Shown: piece after piece, positions 27,011 through 37,621 of the stretch | Layout of the letters: every line of letters begins with the position of its first letter | Position numbering within the stretch: position 1 is the stretch's first letter | Assembly (NCBI GenBank): GCA_949519155.1 | Contig: CATIQU010000033.1 | Span: 62,001-126,000 of the forward strand | Direction of reading: 5' to 3' | Origin: Polaribacter sp. SA4-10 | GTDB lineage: Bacteria; Bacteroidota; Bacteroidia; Flavobacteriales; Flavobacteriaceae | Length of the DNA: 64,000 nt | The notes under the pieces: model-generated | The model's database searches: none | What the model was told of the DNA's origin: nothing | What the model saw: only the letters and a program-made list of their open reading frames with translations | Translations under genes and position numbers: made by a program

Positions 27011-27559
27011 TTATTTTAACAAATCAGTTCGTAATACTTCTACGTATTGAACAATTTGCCAACGTTCGTTATATGTTAATTGAGATGAATGAGAACCCAT
27101 TAGGTTTTTACCGTGCATTAAAACATGATAAATACTTCCTTCTGTAATGTCTCTGTCTTTATAGTTTGGTATCCCTAAGAATTTATCTGTTTGGGATAAA
27201 TGTCCATTTCCATCTCCCTTTTTACCATGACAAGAAGTACAGTATATCGTGTACATTGCCTTACCATTTGCTAAATTTTCTTCAGTTACTTCTAAAGGGT
27301 TTTTTAGGTCTGCTTTCGCTTTTTCATATCCTTCATTGGTATCTGCAATATCATAAGCAGGATGTCCTCCTCTTGGAATGGTGCCGGCAACCGGTTTGCT
27401 ATTCACAGGATTTCCCTTCAATCCATTTTCTGCATCTGCATTGTATGGAATCGATTCATACATGTCTGGCATGTATTGCATTTGTGGAGTTCTCTTATCG
27501 CCACAAGAAGCTAAACTTGCAACAATTACTAAAACGATAATTAATTTAAAATTCTTCAT
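27011..27559 (-). CDS. actE: Alternative complex III mono-haem cytochrome c subunit ActE
   Basis: A 182-residue lipoprotein cytochrome. The lipobox is SLASC (Cys19), and one haem site C-T-S-C-H lies at residues 107-111, with a likely distal methionine in HGKNLMGSHSSQL. The protein is anchored on the periplasmic face and passes electrons from ActA towards oxidase CuA. Gene order and spacing (10 bases after actD, 27 before actF) agree. Confidence 0.93.
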   Translation of the reverse strand: MKNFKLIIVLVIVASLASCGDKRTPQMQYMPDMYESIPYNADAENGLKGNPVNSKPVAGTIPRGGHPAYDIADTNEGYEKAKADLKNPLEVTEENLANGKAMYTIYCTSCHGKKGDGNGHLSQTDKFLGIPNYKDRDITEGSIYHVLMHGKNLMGSHSSQLTYNERWQIVQYVEVLRTDLLK

Positions 27560-27569
27560 TATCTATTGA

Positions 27570-28097
27570 TTAGTGCTTATCTACTACGTTAATTTCTACT
27601 GCGCCTGTTTCACTTAACAAAGAAGTCAATTCTGCTTCATTATTATGAACTGGGATTTCCATTAAGAAATGGTCATCTGTCGTTCTTGGATCTGGATTTT
27701 CTGCATCTTTAAACGGCCATATTCTACTTCTCATATAAAAAGTAATTACCATTAAGTGCGCTGCAAAAAACACCGTCAATTCAAACATGATTGGCACAAA
27801 GGCTGGCATGTTTTCTACCCAACTGAAACTTGGTTTTCCACCAATATCTTGTGGCCAGTTGTCAATCATCATATAGTTTGTCATCCAGATCGCAAAACCT
27901 AAACCTGTAATTCCATACATAAATGCAGTAATGGCAAGTCTTGTTGGCGCTAATCCCATGGCTTTGTCTAGGCCGTGTACTGGGAATGGACAAAATACTT
28001 CTTCAATGTGGTGGTGTGCTGCTTTTACAGTTTTCACTGCATCTAACAAAACTTCGTCATCGGTATAAAACGCGTGAATAACTTTTGATGATTCCAT
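27570..28097 (-). CDS. actD: Alternative complex III subunit ActD (DUF3341)
   Basis: A 175-residue protein with two central membrane helices (about residues 58-80 and 103-125). The N-terminal domain HAFYTDDEVLLDAVKTVKAA, followed by EVFCPFPVHGLDKAMGL, is typical of DUF3341. ActD is a peripheral/membrane subunit of the complex without cofactors. It starts 2 bases after actC ends, so translation is coupled. Confidence 0.93.
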   Translation of the reverse strand: MESSKVIHAFYTDDEVLLDAVKTVKAAHHHIEEVFCPFPVHGLDKAMGLAPTRLAITAFMYGITGLGFAIWMTNYMMIDNWPQDIGGKPSFSWVENMPAFVPIMFELTVFFAAHLMVITFYMRSRIWPFKDAENPDPRTTDDHFLMEIPVHNNEAELTSLLSETGAVEINVVDKH

Positions 28098-28099
28098 AA

Positions 28100-29563
28100 T
28101 TATCCGTTTAAATTGTTATCAGAATCTTCCTTCTTGCTCGCTGAATTTAAAACAACAATGGCTGGCTTAGTAGGAATTCCTTGTTCACTTCTCTTCTTGT
28201 AAAATTCACCCGAAGATTTTAAAATAGTTTTTACTTCCGCTTGTGCAATTACTGGAAATGTTCTTGCGTATAATAAAAATAACACGAAGAAGAAACCGAT
28301 GGTTCCGATAAAGATACCAACATCTACGAAGGTTGGCTCAAAACGCCACCATGTAGAAGGTAAGTGTCCTTTACTTAAAACAATCGCAATAATATCAAAA
28401 CGCTCAAACCACATACCAATGTTAATGGCAATTGAAATAATGAAAGTCCATATAAAACTTCTTCTTATTTTTTTGAACCATAAAAATTGCGGTGTAATAA
28501 TATTGAAGGTGATTAATGACCAGAATGCCCAAGCATAAGGGCCTGTTGCAGCACCTACAGATAAATACGTATAGTTTTCATAAGGAGAACCAGTATACCA
28601 TGCGATAAAGAATTCCGTTGCATAGGCTACGGCTACAATACCACCTGTAAGGATAATTACAATGTTCATATACTCTATGTGCATACGTGTAATGTAATCT
28701 TCCATATTGGTCACCTTTCTCATGATTCCTAATAAGGTTTGAACCATTGCAAATCCTGAAAAGATTGCTCCAGCTACGAAATAAGGAGGGAAGATTGTTG
28801 AGTGCCATCCCGGGTTAATTGAGGTAGCAAAATCCATGGATACAATCGTGTGAACTGAAAGCACTAATGGAGTCGCTAAACCTGCTAACACCAAAGATAC
28901 TTCTTCAAAACGTTGCCAATCTTTTGCTCTACCCGACCAACCGAAAGATAATAAGGCGTAAATTTTCTTTTGAAAAGGTTTTACTGCTCTATCTCGAATC
29001 ATTGCGAAATCGGGTAATAAACCTGTCCACCAGAAAACGAGTGATACTGATAAATACGTGGAAATTGCAAATACATCCCAAAGTAAAGGAGAGTTAAAGT
29101 TTACCCATAAAGAACCAAATTGATTCGGAATTGGTAATACCCAATAAGCGTTCCAAGGTCTTCCCATGTGAATGATTGGAAACAATCCTGCCTGAAAAAC
29201 GGCAAAGATCGTCATGGCTTCCGCAGAACGGTTAATGGCCATTCTCCATTTTTGACGGAATAATAAAAGTACAGCAGAGATTAAGGTTCCGGCATGACCG
29301 ATACCTACCCACCATACAAAGTTGGTAATATCCCAAGCCCATCCAATGTTCTTGTTCAATCCCCAAACCCCAATTCCGGTTCCAACAGTATAAAAGATAC
29401 AACCAAATCCCCATAGCATTGCTGCTAAGGAAATATAGAAAGCTATATACCAATTTTTATTTGCCTGACCTTCGATAGGTTTTGCAATATCTTCCGTAAT
29501 ATCGTGATAACTTTTATCACCTAATACTAAAGGTTCTCTAATGGATGCTTCGTAATGAGACAT
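28100..29563 (-). CDS. actC: Alternative complex III subunit ActC (NrfD-like quinol-binding membrane protein)
   Basis: A 487-residue NrfD/PsrC-family protein with about 10 membrane helices. Recognisable pieces are WGLNKNIGWAWDITNFVWWVGIGHAGTLISA near the first helices and HTIVSMDFATSINPGWHSTIFPPYFVAGAIFSG in the middle. This subunit binds menaquinol at the membrane and couples to ActB. It is preceded by actB (22 bases) and followed by actD. Confidence 0.95.
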   Translation of the reverse strand: MSHYEASIREPLVLGDKSYHDITEDIAKPIEGQANKNWYIAFYISLAAMLWGFGCIFYTVGTGIGVWGLNKNIGWAWDITNFVWWVGIGHAGTLISAVLLLFRQKWRMAINRSAEAMTIFAVFQAGLFPIIHMGRPWNAYWVLPIPNQFGSLWVNFNSPLLWDVFAISTYLSVSLVFWWTGLLPDFAMIRDRAVKPFQKKIYALLSFGWSGRAKDWQRFEEVSLVLAGLATPLVLSVHTIVSMDFATSINPGWHSTIFPPYFVAGAIFSGFAMVQTLLGIMRKVTNMEDYITRMHIEYMNIVIILTGGIVAVAYATEFFIAWYTGSPYENYTYLSVGAATGPYAWAFWSLITFNIITPQFLWFKKIRRSFIWTFIISIAINIGMWFERFDIIAIVLSKGHLPSTWWRFEPTFVDVGIFIGTIGFFFVLFLLYARTFPVIAQAEVKTILKSSGEFYKKRSEQGIPTKPAIVVLNSASKKEDSDNNLNG

Positions 29564-29585
29564 ATTTTTATATCTTAATTTTTAA

Positions 29586-32500
29586 TTACGCTTCGTTTGT
29601 ATTTCTAACCTTCACTTGATACACTACATTCGGTTTCGTTTGTAGATAATCTAAAACATGATAAGCTCTTTTATCTGCAGCTAATTTTGTAACAACTTCT
29701 TTCTCGTTGTTTACATCACCAAACTGTAAAGATCCTGTTGTACAAGCTGATGAACAAGCTGTAGCAAATTCTCCCGCTTCAATTTTTCTTCCTTCTTTCT
29801 TGGCTTTCAAAATCGTTGCTTGTGTCATTTGAATACACATAGAACATTTTTCCATAACCCCTCTAGAACGAACAACAACATCTGGATTTAAAACCATTTT
29901 ACCATACTCGTTGTTCATGTGGAAATCAAACTCATTGTTATTTGAGTAATTGAACCAGTTGAAACGACGTACTCTATATGGACAGTTGTTTGCACAATAT
30001 CTTGTTCCCACACATCTGTTATAAGCCATGTGGTTTTGACCTTGTTTACTGTGTGTTGTAGCAGCTACTGGACAAACCGTCTCACAAGGAGCATGGTTAC
30101 AGTGCTGACACATCATTGGCTGGAAAGTAACTTGAGGGTTTTCTGCCTCTGTTTCAATTGCAGCATACATATCAGCTCTACTTAAGCCCAATTCGTCTGT
30201 TGCAAACTTTCTCACTTTAGGAGACGTTGGTTCGTGACCTGTTGCGTCTCTGTATTGTTCTTCTACTCCTGAAGAATAGTATCTATCAATACGCAACCAG
30301 TGCATATCTCTACCTACTCTTACTTCATTCTTACCAACTACGGGTACATTGTTTTCTGCATGACAAGCCACAACACAAGATCCACAACCAGTACAAGATG
30401 TTAAATCGATAGAAAGGTTGAAATGGTGTCCAATTTCTCTATTGTGCTCTGCCCATAAATCAATAGACTTCGCCTCAACTTCTTGATGATCGTAAGAAAC
30501 CATTGCTGGAATGTTCCAACCGTTCTTATGATCTTTCGGTTCAATATTCACATAATCTTTTAAAGAAACTTCTTTTAAGATATCGTGACGTCCTGCGATT
30601 GTTTTTTGTACTTGTGTACAAGCAAATTTATGCGTTCCGGATACTTTTTCGATAGCAACACCATATTGTACTGTGTTGGCATCTTTATATAATGGGTAGG
30701 CATTGACTCCTACTTTCATTTCATCTTTAAAACCTAATGTTCTACCATATCCTAAAGCAAGACCGATAGATCCTGGCGCTTGACCTGGTTGAATTAATAC
30801 AGGAACATTGGCAACTGTTACTCCATTAAGAGTCAAATTTGCATAATCCCCATCAATCGCTCCGTTGTCTTTTATTGGATTGGTAAAACCTAATTTCTTG
30901 GCATCTGCCATAGAAATGGTTAAGTAATTATCCCAAGCGGCTCTTGTTAATGGATCAGGAAATTCTTGTAACCAAGGATTGTTTGCCTGTTTTCCGTCTC
31001 CTAAACCAGTAGTGGTGTAAAGAACCAATTCGAATTCTGATGCTTTTACAGAGCGGTACAAATTAGCAGCAGCATCTGAAAGTGATACTGATTTTAATGC
31101 TACAGTGTTGGCTACATCTTTTGTAAAGAAACCATTGTGCAATGCTGTGTTCCATGAAGCACCTACTAAAACGCTTGTTGACCAGAAAGATTTTAAATAA
31201 TCGTAGTAAGAAGTTGAACTTCCAGACCACGCTAATAAAACTTCTTGAATTTGACGTGTTTTGAATAATTTCTGAATGGTTGGTTGAACTAAACTGTAGT
31301 TTCCTTCCGCAATAGAAACATCTCCCCAACTCTCTAAAAAGTGTGTTGCTGGTAACACATAATTTGAAGCGGCAACCGTATCGTTATTCTCGACAGCAAT
31401 TGCTACTGATAAATTATCTTTTAAAGCAGTTGCAAATTCTTGACCATTTGCTAAACTATAAACAGGATCTACATTATAAGAAATAACACCAGCAAGCATT
31501 CCAGATTTTAAATCTGCGACCATTTGTGCAACATCTGCATCGTTTCCTTGGCGGATGTTTAGGGTATTTGTTACATCAATAATTTCACTTCCTAAAATTC
31601 GATTGATTTCTAAAGTAATTAATTGTGCGTTTTTATCATTTAAACCTGATAAAACAACGGCTTTAGAACCTGCCTTCTTTAAGGTAGCTGCTAATTTTTT
31701 GATGGCTGCATCTTGGGCAGTTGCTTTAGAAGCAACATTGTTTCCGGAGATGGCGTTGTATAAATTTAACAAAGCAAAGACTTGATCGGATGGTTTTACA
31801 ACCATACGTTTATCTGCATTTGCACCTGTTAATGACATGTTACTTTCTAGTTGAACATGGTAAGACATTTTTCCATTTTCTGGCTTTCTTCCAGCAACAT
31901 ATGCTTTCTCAAAACCACCGTGAAAATCACCTAAGAAATCTGCTTCAAAAGAAACAATTACTTCGGCTTTGTCTAAATGATAATTTGGCAATGCTCTTTT
32001 ACCATATACTTCTTGAAATGCATCGGCAGCACCGCTTTCTGAAACTGCATCATACACTACATGTTTTACATTAGGGTACACAGCTTTAAACTCTCCAACA
32101 ATTTTTGTTGTTGAAGGACTTGCCATGGTTCCTGTTAGTAGAACAACGGGTTTGTTTGTATCTCTTAGAGTAGCTAAAATAGCGCCAATTTCTGCATCGG
32201 CATCTGCCCAAGAAATTACGTTCCCTCCTTTAGTAGGTTCTTTCAAACGAAGACTTTCGTCGTACAACGACAATACAGAAGCTTGCACTCTTGCATTTGT
32301 AGTTCCATTTGCCTCCTTGTTTGGCATGATTTGGATTGGACGACCTTCTCTTGTTTTTACTAAAACATTTGCAAAATCGTATCCATCTGCCACTGTTGTT
32401 GCAAACCAATCTGCAACTCCAGGAATAATATCGTTTGGTTTTACAACGTAAGGAATCGATTTGATCACCGGTCCTTCACAGGCAACTAAAGATGCTGCTG

Positions 32501-32687
32501 CGGTTGTAAAGCCAACATACTTTAAAAAGTCTCTACGCGAAGTAGAAGAAGTCTCAAGTGTTTCTTTATCACCTAAAAAATCATCTGTAGGAATGTTCTC
32601 TACAAACTCATTTTTACTTAGCGTTTCAACAACAGAACTATTTTCTAGTTCTCCAACACTTTTCCAGTATTTTTTGATTGAAGCCAT
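29586..32687 (-). CDS. actB: Alternative complex III iron-sulfur subunit ActB (TAT-variant molybdopterin-oxidoreductase-like plus 4Fe-4S domain)
   Basis: A 1033-residue fusion. Near residue 50 is a twin-arginine motif SRRDFLKYVGF, internal as usual for ActB. Residues ~75-720 resemble a molybdopterin oxidoreductase catalytic chain but belong to a family known to lack the cofactor. The C-terminal ferredoxin part carries four cysteine clusters: CTGCGSCVVAC, CQHCNHAPCETVC, CVGTRYCANNC and CSMCIQM...CSSAC. It passes electrons from ActC to the haems of ActA. The gap of 73 bases to actA holds no terminator. Confidence 0.96.
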   Translation of the reverse strand: MASIKKYWKSVGELENSSVVETLSKNEFVENIPTDDFLGDKETLETSSTSRRDFLKYVGFTTAAASLVACEGPVIKSIPYVVKPNDIIPGVADWFATTVADGYDFANVLVKTREGRPIQIMPNKEANGTTNARVQASVLSLYDESLRLKEPTKGGNVISWADADAEIGAILATLRDTNKPVVLLTGTMASPSTTKIVGEFKAVYPNVKHVVYDAVSESGAADAFQEVYGKRALPNYHLDKAEVIVSFEADFLGDFHGGFEKAYVAGRKPENGKMSYHVQLESNMSLTGANADKRMVVKPSDQVFALLNLYNAISGNNVASKATAQDAAIKKLAATLKKAGSKAVVLSGLNDKNAQLITLEINRILGSEIIDVTNTLNIRQGNDADVAQMVADLKSGMLAGVISYNVDPVYSLANGQEFATALKDNLSVAIAVENNDTVAASNYVLPATHFLESWGDVSIAEGNYSLVQPTIQKLFKTRQIQEVLLAWSGSSTSYYDYLKSFWSTSVLVGASWNTALHNGFFTKDVANTVALKSVSLSDAAANLYRSVKASEFELVLYTTTGLGDGKQANNPWLQEFPDPLTRAAWDNYLTISMADAKKLGFTNPIKDNGAIDGDYANLTLNGVTVANVPVLIQPGQAPGSIGLALGYGRTLGFKDEMKVGVNAYPLYKDANTVQYGVAIEKVSGTHKFACTQVQKTIAGRHDILKEVSLKDYVNIEPKDHKNGWNIPAMVSYDHQEVEAKSIDLWAEHNREIGHHFNLSIDLTSCTGCGSCVVACHAENNVPVVGKNEVRVGRDMHWLRIDRYYSSGVEEQYRDATGHEPTSPKVRKFATDELGLSRADMYAAIETEAENPQVTFQPMMCQHCNHAPCETVCPVAATTHSKQGQNHMAYNRCVGTRYCANNCPYRVRRFNWFNYSNNNEFDFHMNNEYGKMVLNPDVVVRSRGVMEKCSMCIQMTQATILKAKKEGRKIEAGEFATACSSACTTGSLQFGDVNNEKEVVTKLAADKRAYHVLDYLQTKPNVVYQVKVRNTNEA

Positions 32688-32760
32688 TTACTTATTGTTA
32701 TTAGTTTTTAGTTTTTTGTCGTTCGTTTTCACTGCAACAAAAAACAATTTTCTTCTTTGA

Positions 32761-34071
32761 TTAATAATGACACTTACCACACTCTAATCCACCTAACTGA
32801 GCCGCTGTAACTTTATCTACACCGTACTTTTTCGCTAGTTGCTCATGAATTTTTGCGTAATATTCGTTTCCTTTTAAATCTACTTTTGTTTCTCTGTGAC
32901 AGTCAATACACCAACCCATGGTTAACGGAGCATGTTGATACATCTCTTCCATTTCTTCTACAGGTCCATGACATTTTTGACATTTTACACCTGCAACGGT
33001 TACGTGTTGTGAGTGATTAAAATACACGAAATCTGGTAAGTTGTGAATGCGAACCCATTTGATTGGTTTCGTATCTCCTGTATATTCTAATTCCTCTGGA
33101 TCCCAACCTGCAGCTCTGTATACTTTTGCAATTTCTTTGTCTAATTCTGCTTTCTCTAATGTTCTGTCTTCTAAAACTACCACTGTATTATCTGCAACTT
33201 CAGCAATGCTTTTGTGACAATTCATACAGACGTTTACAGAAGGAATTCCTGAATGCTTACTATGTTTTGCAGATGAGTGACAATATTGACAGTCTATTTT
33301 ATTATCTCCTGCGTGAATTTTGTGAGAAAACACAATTGGTTGTACCGGTTGATATCCCTGGTCTACACCTACACTAAACAAGGTTCCGAACAATACATAT
33401 GCAGACATCAACAATGCGAAGATGACAAAAAGTATTTGTAAGAACGTGTTCTTTTTGATTCCTGCCCACAATTCTTGCAAGTCTCTTTTAAGATTTGATT
33501 GTACGCCTGAGTCTACCTTTTTGTTTCCTTTTAATTCATTGACTTGCTTCAACAAAGAAGCAATCATAATGAAAGCAACAATAATAGCGGAAGCTAAAAT
33601 CATAATCACCCATGAAGGAGTTCCTCCATTGGTATCATCATTTCCAGTTCCTTCAGGTTTTACCTCGGGAACTTTTGTTATTTTACCAATTGTAGTATAA
33701 TATAAAATATCATCGATATTCTGATCTGTCAAAGCTGGAAAAGCAGTCATCACAGAACCGTTGTATTCTTCATAAATGGCAATGGCATCTGCATCCCCTG
33801 AAGCTCTTAACGCTGCGTTGTTTCGAATCCAAGATTTTAACCAGTAGTTCTCTCTACGAGATTCCACACCACCTAACTTTGGTCCAATCAACTTTTTGTC
33901 TAACTTATGACAAGAAGCACATTGAGATTTAAATAAATTTTTTCCTTCTTTATAACGTGCCTCATCTACATCTTGTGCGTTTGAGGAAAGGGTGAATGCG
34001 AATAATAAAAGAAATGTGATACTTTTAAAAAGCAAACTCGTAAGTCTATTGTGCAATGCTACACTTTTCAT
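32761..34071 (-). CDS. actA: Alternative complex III multihaem cytochrome c subunit ActA
   Basis: A 436-residue protein with a signal peptide (residues ~14-32). Six C-x2-C-H haem motifs are visible: CASCH at 51-55 in an N-terminal cytochrome c domain, then after two membrane segments (~150-175 and ~210-235) CQYCH, CMNCH, CQKCH, CIDCH and CGKCH near the C-terminus. The last five form the classical ActA pentahaem domain; the first is an added mono-haem domain. It is the first gene of the act-cox operon, with a candidate promoter at 34139. Confidence 0.94.
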   Translation of the reverse strand: MKSVALHNRLTSLLFKSITFLLLFAFTLSSNAQDVDEARYKEGKNLFKSQCASCHKLDKKLIGPKLGGVESRRENYWLKSWIRNNAALRASGDADAIAIYEEYNGSVMTAFPALTDQNIDDILYYTTIGKITKVPEVKPEGTGNDDTNGGTPSWVIMILASAIIVAFIMIASLLKQVNELKGNKKVDSGVQSNLKRDLQELWAGIKKNTFLQILFVIFALLMSAYVLFGTLFSVGVDQGYQPVQPIVFSHKIHAGDNKIDCQYCHSSAKHSKHSGIPSVNVCMNCHKSIAEVADNTVVVLEDRTLEKAELDKEIAKVYRAAGWDPEELEYTGDTKPIKWVRIHNLPDFVYFNHSQHVTVAGVKCQKCHGPVEEMEEMYQHAPLTMGWCIDCHRETKVDLKGNEYYAKIHEQLAKKYGVDKVTAAQLGGLECGKCHY

Positions 34072-34138
34072 ATTTACAACTATAATTTAAATATTCTAGT
34101 TAAAAACTGATTCAAAATTGACCCATGATTCAGTTGTA

Positions 34139-34146
34139 CAAAAGTA
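34139..34146 (-). promoter_or_regulatory. Promoter -7 element of the act-cox operon
   Basis: Minus-strand TACTTTTG matches TAnnTTTG and lies 67 bases upstream of the actA ATG. It is the only good match before the operon. No clear -33 TTTG is seen. Confidence 0.45.
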
Positions 34147-34245
34147 CTACTTATTGCTAAATTTTAAAAAGCGAAAGGAATCTTAAATATTAATTTATAA
34201 CAATTCTAAATAAGGTTTTTCCCAAGATATTATGCAACAAGTTGT

Positions 34246-34253
34246 TACTTTTG
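34246..34253 (+). promoter_or_regulatory. Promoter -7 element of the SPOR-domain gene
   Basis: TACTTTTG matches TAnnTTTG, 17 bases before the ATG at 34271. Confidence 0.45.
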
Positions 34254-34270
34254 TAGAAAGAATATAAATA

Positions 34271-34639
34271 ATGAACATAAAAGCAATTCTACTCACTTTT
34301 GCCTGCCTTTTTTGCCTGGGAAATTACAACAGCCGTGCACAATCACAAAACAATGATAATGACAGTATTCGCACTATCATTGAAAAGAAAAGAGCCTATA
34401 ACGAGCGCAAAGGCATTGGTTACCGCATTCAGCTTTACAACGGAGCTGAAAAACGCGTTAAGACCATTAGAGCTAAGTTTCGCATAGAATTCCCATCGAT
34501 AGAAACCTATTTAAAATACAATGCACCAGAATGGAAAATACAGGTTGGTAAATACAAAACAACTTTAGAGGCTGCCAAGGCTTTGAGAGAAATTAACAGG
34601 AAATTTTCGGGTGCGATTGTTATTCCAATTAGCAAATAA
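34271..34639 (+). CDS. SPOR domain-containing secreted protein
   Basis: A 122-residue protein with a signal peptide (about residues 1-23, ending SRAQ) and a C-terminal SPOR domain (about 48-122: GIGYRIQLYNGAEKRVKTIRA, then WKIQVGKYKTTLEAAKALREI). SPOR domains bind denuded glycan strands of peptidoglycan, mostly at the septum. It lies alone between the divergent act operon and the convergent infB gene. Confidence 0.9.
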   Translation: MNIKAILLTFACLFCLGNYNSRAQSQNNDNDSIRTIIEKKRAYNERKGIGYRIQLYNGAEKRVKTIRAKFRIEFPSIETYLKYNAPEWKIQVGKYKTTLEAAKALREINRKFSGAIVIPISK

Positions 34640-34653
34640 AAAAATTTACAAGC

Positions 34654-34687
34654 AAAAAAAACGTCGCAAATTGCGACGTTTTTTTTG
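34654..34687. terminator. Bidirectional terminator between the SPOR gene and infB
   Basis: ACGTCGCAA and TTGCGACGT form a perfect GC-rich stem flanked by A and T runs. It serves the plus-strand SPOR gene and the minus-strand rimP-nusA-infB operon. Confidence 0.87.
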
Positions 34688-34703
34688 ATCTATATTGAAG
34701 TTC

Positions 34704-37556
34704 TTATTTCAATTTTTTCTTTACTGCTACTTCTTTATAAGCTTCAATGACATCTCCTTCTTCAATATCATTATAGCCTTTTAATTGAAGACCACAATCA
34801 TATCCTTTGGTAACTTCTTTAACATCGTCTTTGAAACGTTTTAAAGAGGTCAATACGCCATCATGAACAACGATTCCGTCTCTAATAATTCTAATTTTAG
34901 AATCTCTAAAGATTTTACCAGAGATCACCATACACCCTGCAATATTTCCAATTTTCGAGATTTTGTATACTTCTCTAATTTCTACATTACCACTGATTTC
35001 TTCTTTCATGTCTGGAGACAACATTCCTTCCATCGCATCTTTTAAGTCACCAATTGCATCATAAATAATAGAATACGTTCTAATATCTACTTCTTCTCTA
35101 TCTGCAATGACTCTTGCGTTTCCTTGCGGACGAACGTTAAAACCAACTATAATTGCATCTGAGGCCGTTGCTAATAACACATCACTTTCTGTAATGGCTC
35201 CAACTCCTTTATGTAAAATATTTACTTGAATTTCTTCGGTAGATAATTTTTGGAAAGAATCTGTTAATGCTTCTACAGAACCATCTACATCTCCTTTTAA
35301 TATAATGTTCAACTCTTTAAAGTCTCCCAATGCAATTCTACGTCCAATCTCATCCAACGTTAATGTTTTCTGAGTTCGAACAGATTGCTCTCGCTGTAAT
35401 TGAGAACGTTTTGATGCAATTTGTTTTGCTTCACGTTCGTCATCAAATACATTGAATTTATCTCCTGCTTGTGGCGCTCCATCTAATCCTAAGATAGATA
35501 CTGGCGTAGAAGGACCAACTTCTTTCAGGTTGTTTCCTTTATCATCAAACATGGCTCTTACTTTTCCACTGTGTTTACCCGCTAATAAGTAATCTCCAAT
35601 TTTCAAGGTTCCTGCTTGTACTAAGATCGTAGAGACATATCCTCTACCTTTATCTAGTAATGCTTCTACGACCGCACCAACTGCATTTTTATTTGGGTTT
35701 GCTTTTAACTCTAAAACCTCTGCCTCTAATAAAACTTTTTCTAACAATTCTGGAACTCCTTCTCCAGTTTTTGCCGAAATATCTTGCGACTGAATACTAC
35801 CACCCCAATCTTCAACTAATAAATTCATAGCTGCTAATTGCGTTTTTACATTATCTGGATTGGCATTGGGTTTGTCAATCTTATTAATTGCAAAAATAAT
35901 TGGCACTCCTGCAGCTTGTGCATGAGAAATTGCTTCTTTGGTTTGCGGCATCACATCATCATCTGCTGCGGCTACAATAATTACTAAATCGGTAACTTGT
36001 GCACCACGCGCTCGCATAGCTGTAAACGCCTCGTGACCTGGTGTATCTAAAAATGCAATTTGTTGGTCGCCAACGGCTACAGAATACGCTCCAATATGTT
36101 GCGTAATTCCTCCGCTTTCACCTTCTATTACATTTGCTTTTCTAATATAATCTAATAAAGACGTTTTCCCATGATCAACATGCCCCATCACTGTAATAAT
36201 TGGCGCACGTGTAATTAAATCTTCTGGTTTGTCTTGTACTTCTTCAATAGCTTCTTCTACTTCTGCACCGATAAACTCTACGGTATAGTTGAATTCTTCT
36301 GCAACAATCACCAATGTTTCAGCATCTAAACGCTGATTCATAGTCACCATCATACCAAGCATCATACAAGAAGAAATAATATTTGTTACGGGAACATCCA
36401 TCATAATTGCAACTTCACTTACAGTAACAAATTCGGTTACTTTTAAGATTTTGTTGTCTAATGTTTGCGCCTCTAATTCTGCTTCTGTATGCTCTCTACG
36501 TGCATCTCTTTTATTTCTACGATACTTTGCTCCTTTTCCTTTGCTAGATTTTCCTTGAAGTTTTTCCAACGTATCTCTAACCTGCTTCTGAATTTCTGCT
36601 TCTGTAGGCTCTTCTTTTTTAACAGGAGTTTGATTTACTCGACCTCTATTAAAAGGTGGTTTTCCACTTCCGCTTCTTACTTGGGGTCTTCCAACACCAC
36701 CTCCACCACTTCTGGTAGGAGTTACTGAACCAGTTGTTGGCTTGTTAATTCGCTTACGTTTCTTACGAGGGTCGTTTGCGTTTGCAGGCCTTGCTTCTGG
36801 TTTTTTCTTTTTCGGTTTTTCGAATTGCTTTAAGTCAATCGTTTTCCCAGTAATCTTTGGACCGTCTAACTTTTTATATTGGGTAACCAATGCTTCTGCA
36901 TTTTCAGCGGTTACTTCTTTTACTTTTTCTTCAACTACTTTTTGCTTAGAAACAATCGGTGTCGCTTCTTTTTCAACAGCAGTAATTTTTTTAGGCGCTT
37001 CTTTTGCCGCTACTTTGGCAACTTCTTTCGCTGCTGCTTTTGGTTTTTCGGTAACAACTTTTTCTGCTTTGGGTGTTTCTACAACAATTTTAGACTCTTC
37101 TTTTGAAGGTACTGCTGCAGCTACAACAACTTTTTCTGCTTCCACGACAGGGGTTGGTGCTTCTTTTACTGCTTCGGGTTGTTTTTTACCAGTTGGATTA
37201 CTGATGTCTATTTTACCGACAGTTTTAAATGCTAATTTTTCGGCTTTGGCTTTTAAAACAACTTCTTCTTTCTTTTCGTCCTCTGCTCTTTTCTTCTCTA
37301 ATTTAGCTTCATGTTCCAAACGAATTGCTTCTTTCTCTTTTCGTTTTTCTTCACCAACTTCCTTAGATGCTGCTTTTTTGCTTGCGTCAGTTTGAAAACC
37401 ATCAAGTAAAACTTGATATACGTCTCCAGATATTTTAGCAGTAGGTCTAGCTTCAACGTCGTGTCCGTTTTTTCCTAGAAATTCTACAGCTCTATCTAGA
37501 GAAATATTTAATTCTCTTAAAACCTTGTTAAGCCTCATTGTTTTGCCTTCAGACAT
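34704..37556 (-). CDS. infB: Translation initiation factor IF-2
   Basis: A 950-residue IF-2. The N-terminal IF2-N module ([21 protein letters not shown]) is followed by a long Lys/Glu/Ala/Val-rich linker (~60-330) and a basic Gly/Arg/Pro patch. The GTPase domain starts near residue 445 with P-loop [24 protein letters not shown] and [10 protein letters not shown], and then domains II-IV. IF-2 places initiator tRNA on the ribosome. It is the last gene of the rimP-nusA-infB operon, 65 bases after nusA. Confidence 0.97.
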   Translation of the reverse strand: MSEGKTMRLNKVLRELNISLDRAVEFLGKNGHDVEARPTAKISGDVYQVLLDGFQTDASKKAASKEVGEEKRKEKEAIRLEHEAKLEKKRAEDEKKEEVVLKAKAEKLAFKTVGKIDISNPTGKKQPEAVKEAPTPVVEAEKVVVAAAVPSKEESKIVVETPKAEKVVTEKPKAAAKEVAKVAAKEAPKKITAVEKEATPIVSKQKVVEEKVKEVTAENAEALVTQYKKLDGPKITGKTIDLKQFEKPKKKKPEARPANANDPRKKRKRINKPTTGSVTPTRSGGGGVGRPQVRSGSGKPPFNRGRVNQTPVKKEEPTEAEIQKQVRDTLEKLQGKSSKGKGAKYRRNKRDARREHTEAELEAQTLDNKILKVTEFVTVSEVAIMMDVPVTNIISSCMMLGMMVTMNQRLDAETLVIVAEEFNYTVEFIGAEVEEAIEEVQDKPEDLITRAPIITVMGHVDHGKTSLLDYIRKANVIEGESGGITQHIGAYSVAVGDQQIAFLDTPGHEAFTAMRARGAQVTDLVIIVAAADDDVMPQTKEAISHAQAAGVPIIFAINKIDKPNANPDNVKTQLAAMNLLVEDWGGSIQSQDISAKTGEGVPELLEKVLLEAEVLELKANPNKNAVGAVVEALLDKGRGYVSTILVQAGTLKIGDYLLAGKHSGKVRAMFDDKGNNLKEVGPSTPVSILGLDGAPQAGDKFNVFDDEREAKQIASKRSQLQREQSVRTQKTLTLDEIGRRIALGDFKELNIILKGDVDGSVEALTDSFQKLSTEEIQVNILHKGVGAITESDVLLATASDAIIVGFNVRPQGNARVIADREEVDIRTYSIIYDAIGDLKDAMEGMLSPDMKEEISGNVEIREVYKISKIGNIAGCMVISGKIFRDSKIRIIRDGIVVHDGVLTSLKRFKDDVKEVTKGYDCGLQLKGYNDIEEGDVIEAYKEVAVKKKLK

Positions 37557-37621
37557 ATAATATATTTTAGCCTTTAATTCTGTAAAAATAAACTTTTTAC
37601 TTTAATTCTTTTTCGTGTTGA

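Noticed and set aside
36742-37395. 217-codon plus-strand frame opposite infB, rich in Phe and Ser
   Set aside because: It is the antisense of the Lys/Glu/Ala-rich IF-2 linker, whose composition suppresses stops on the other strand.
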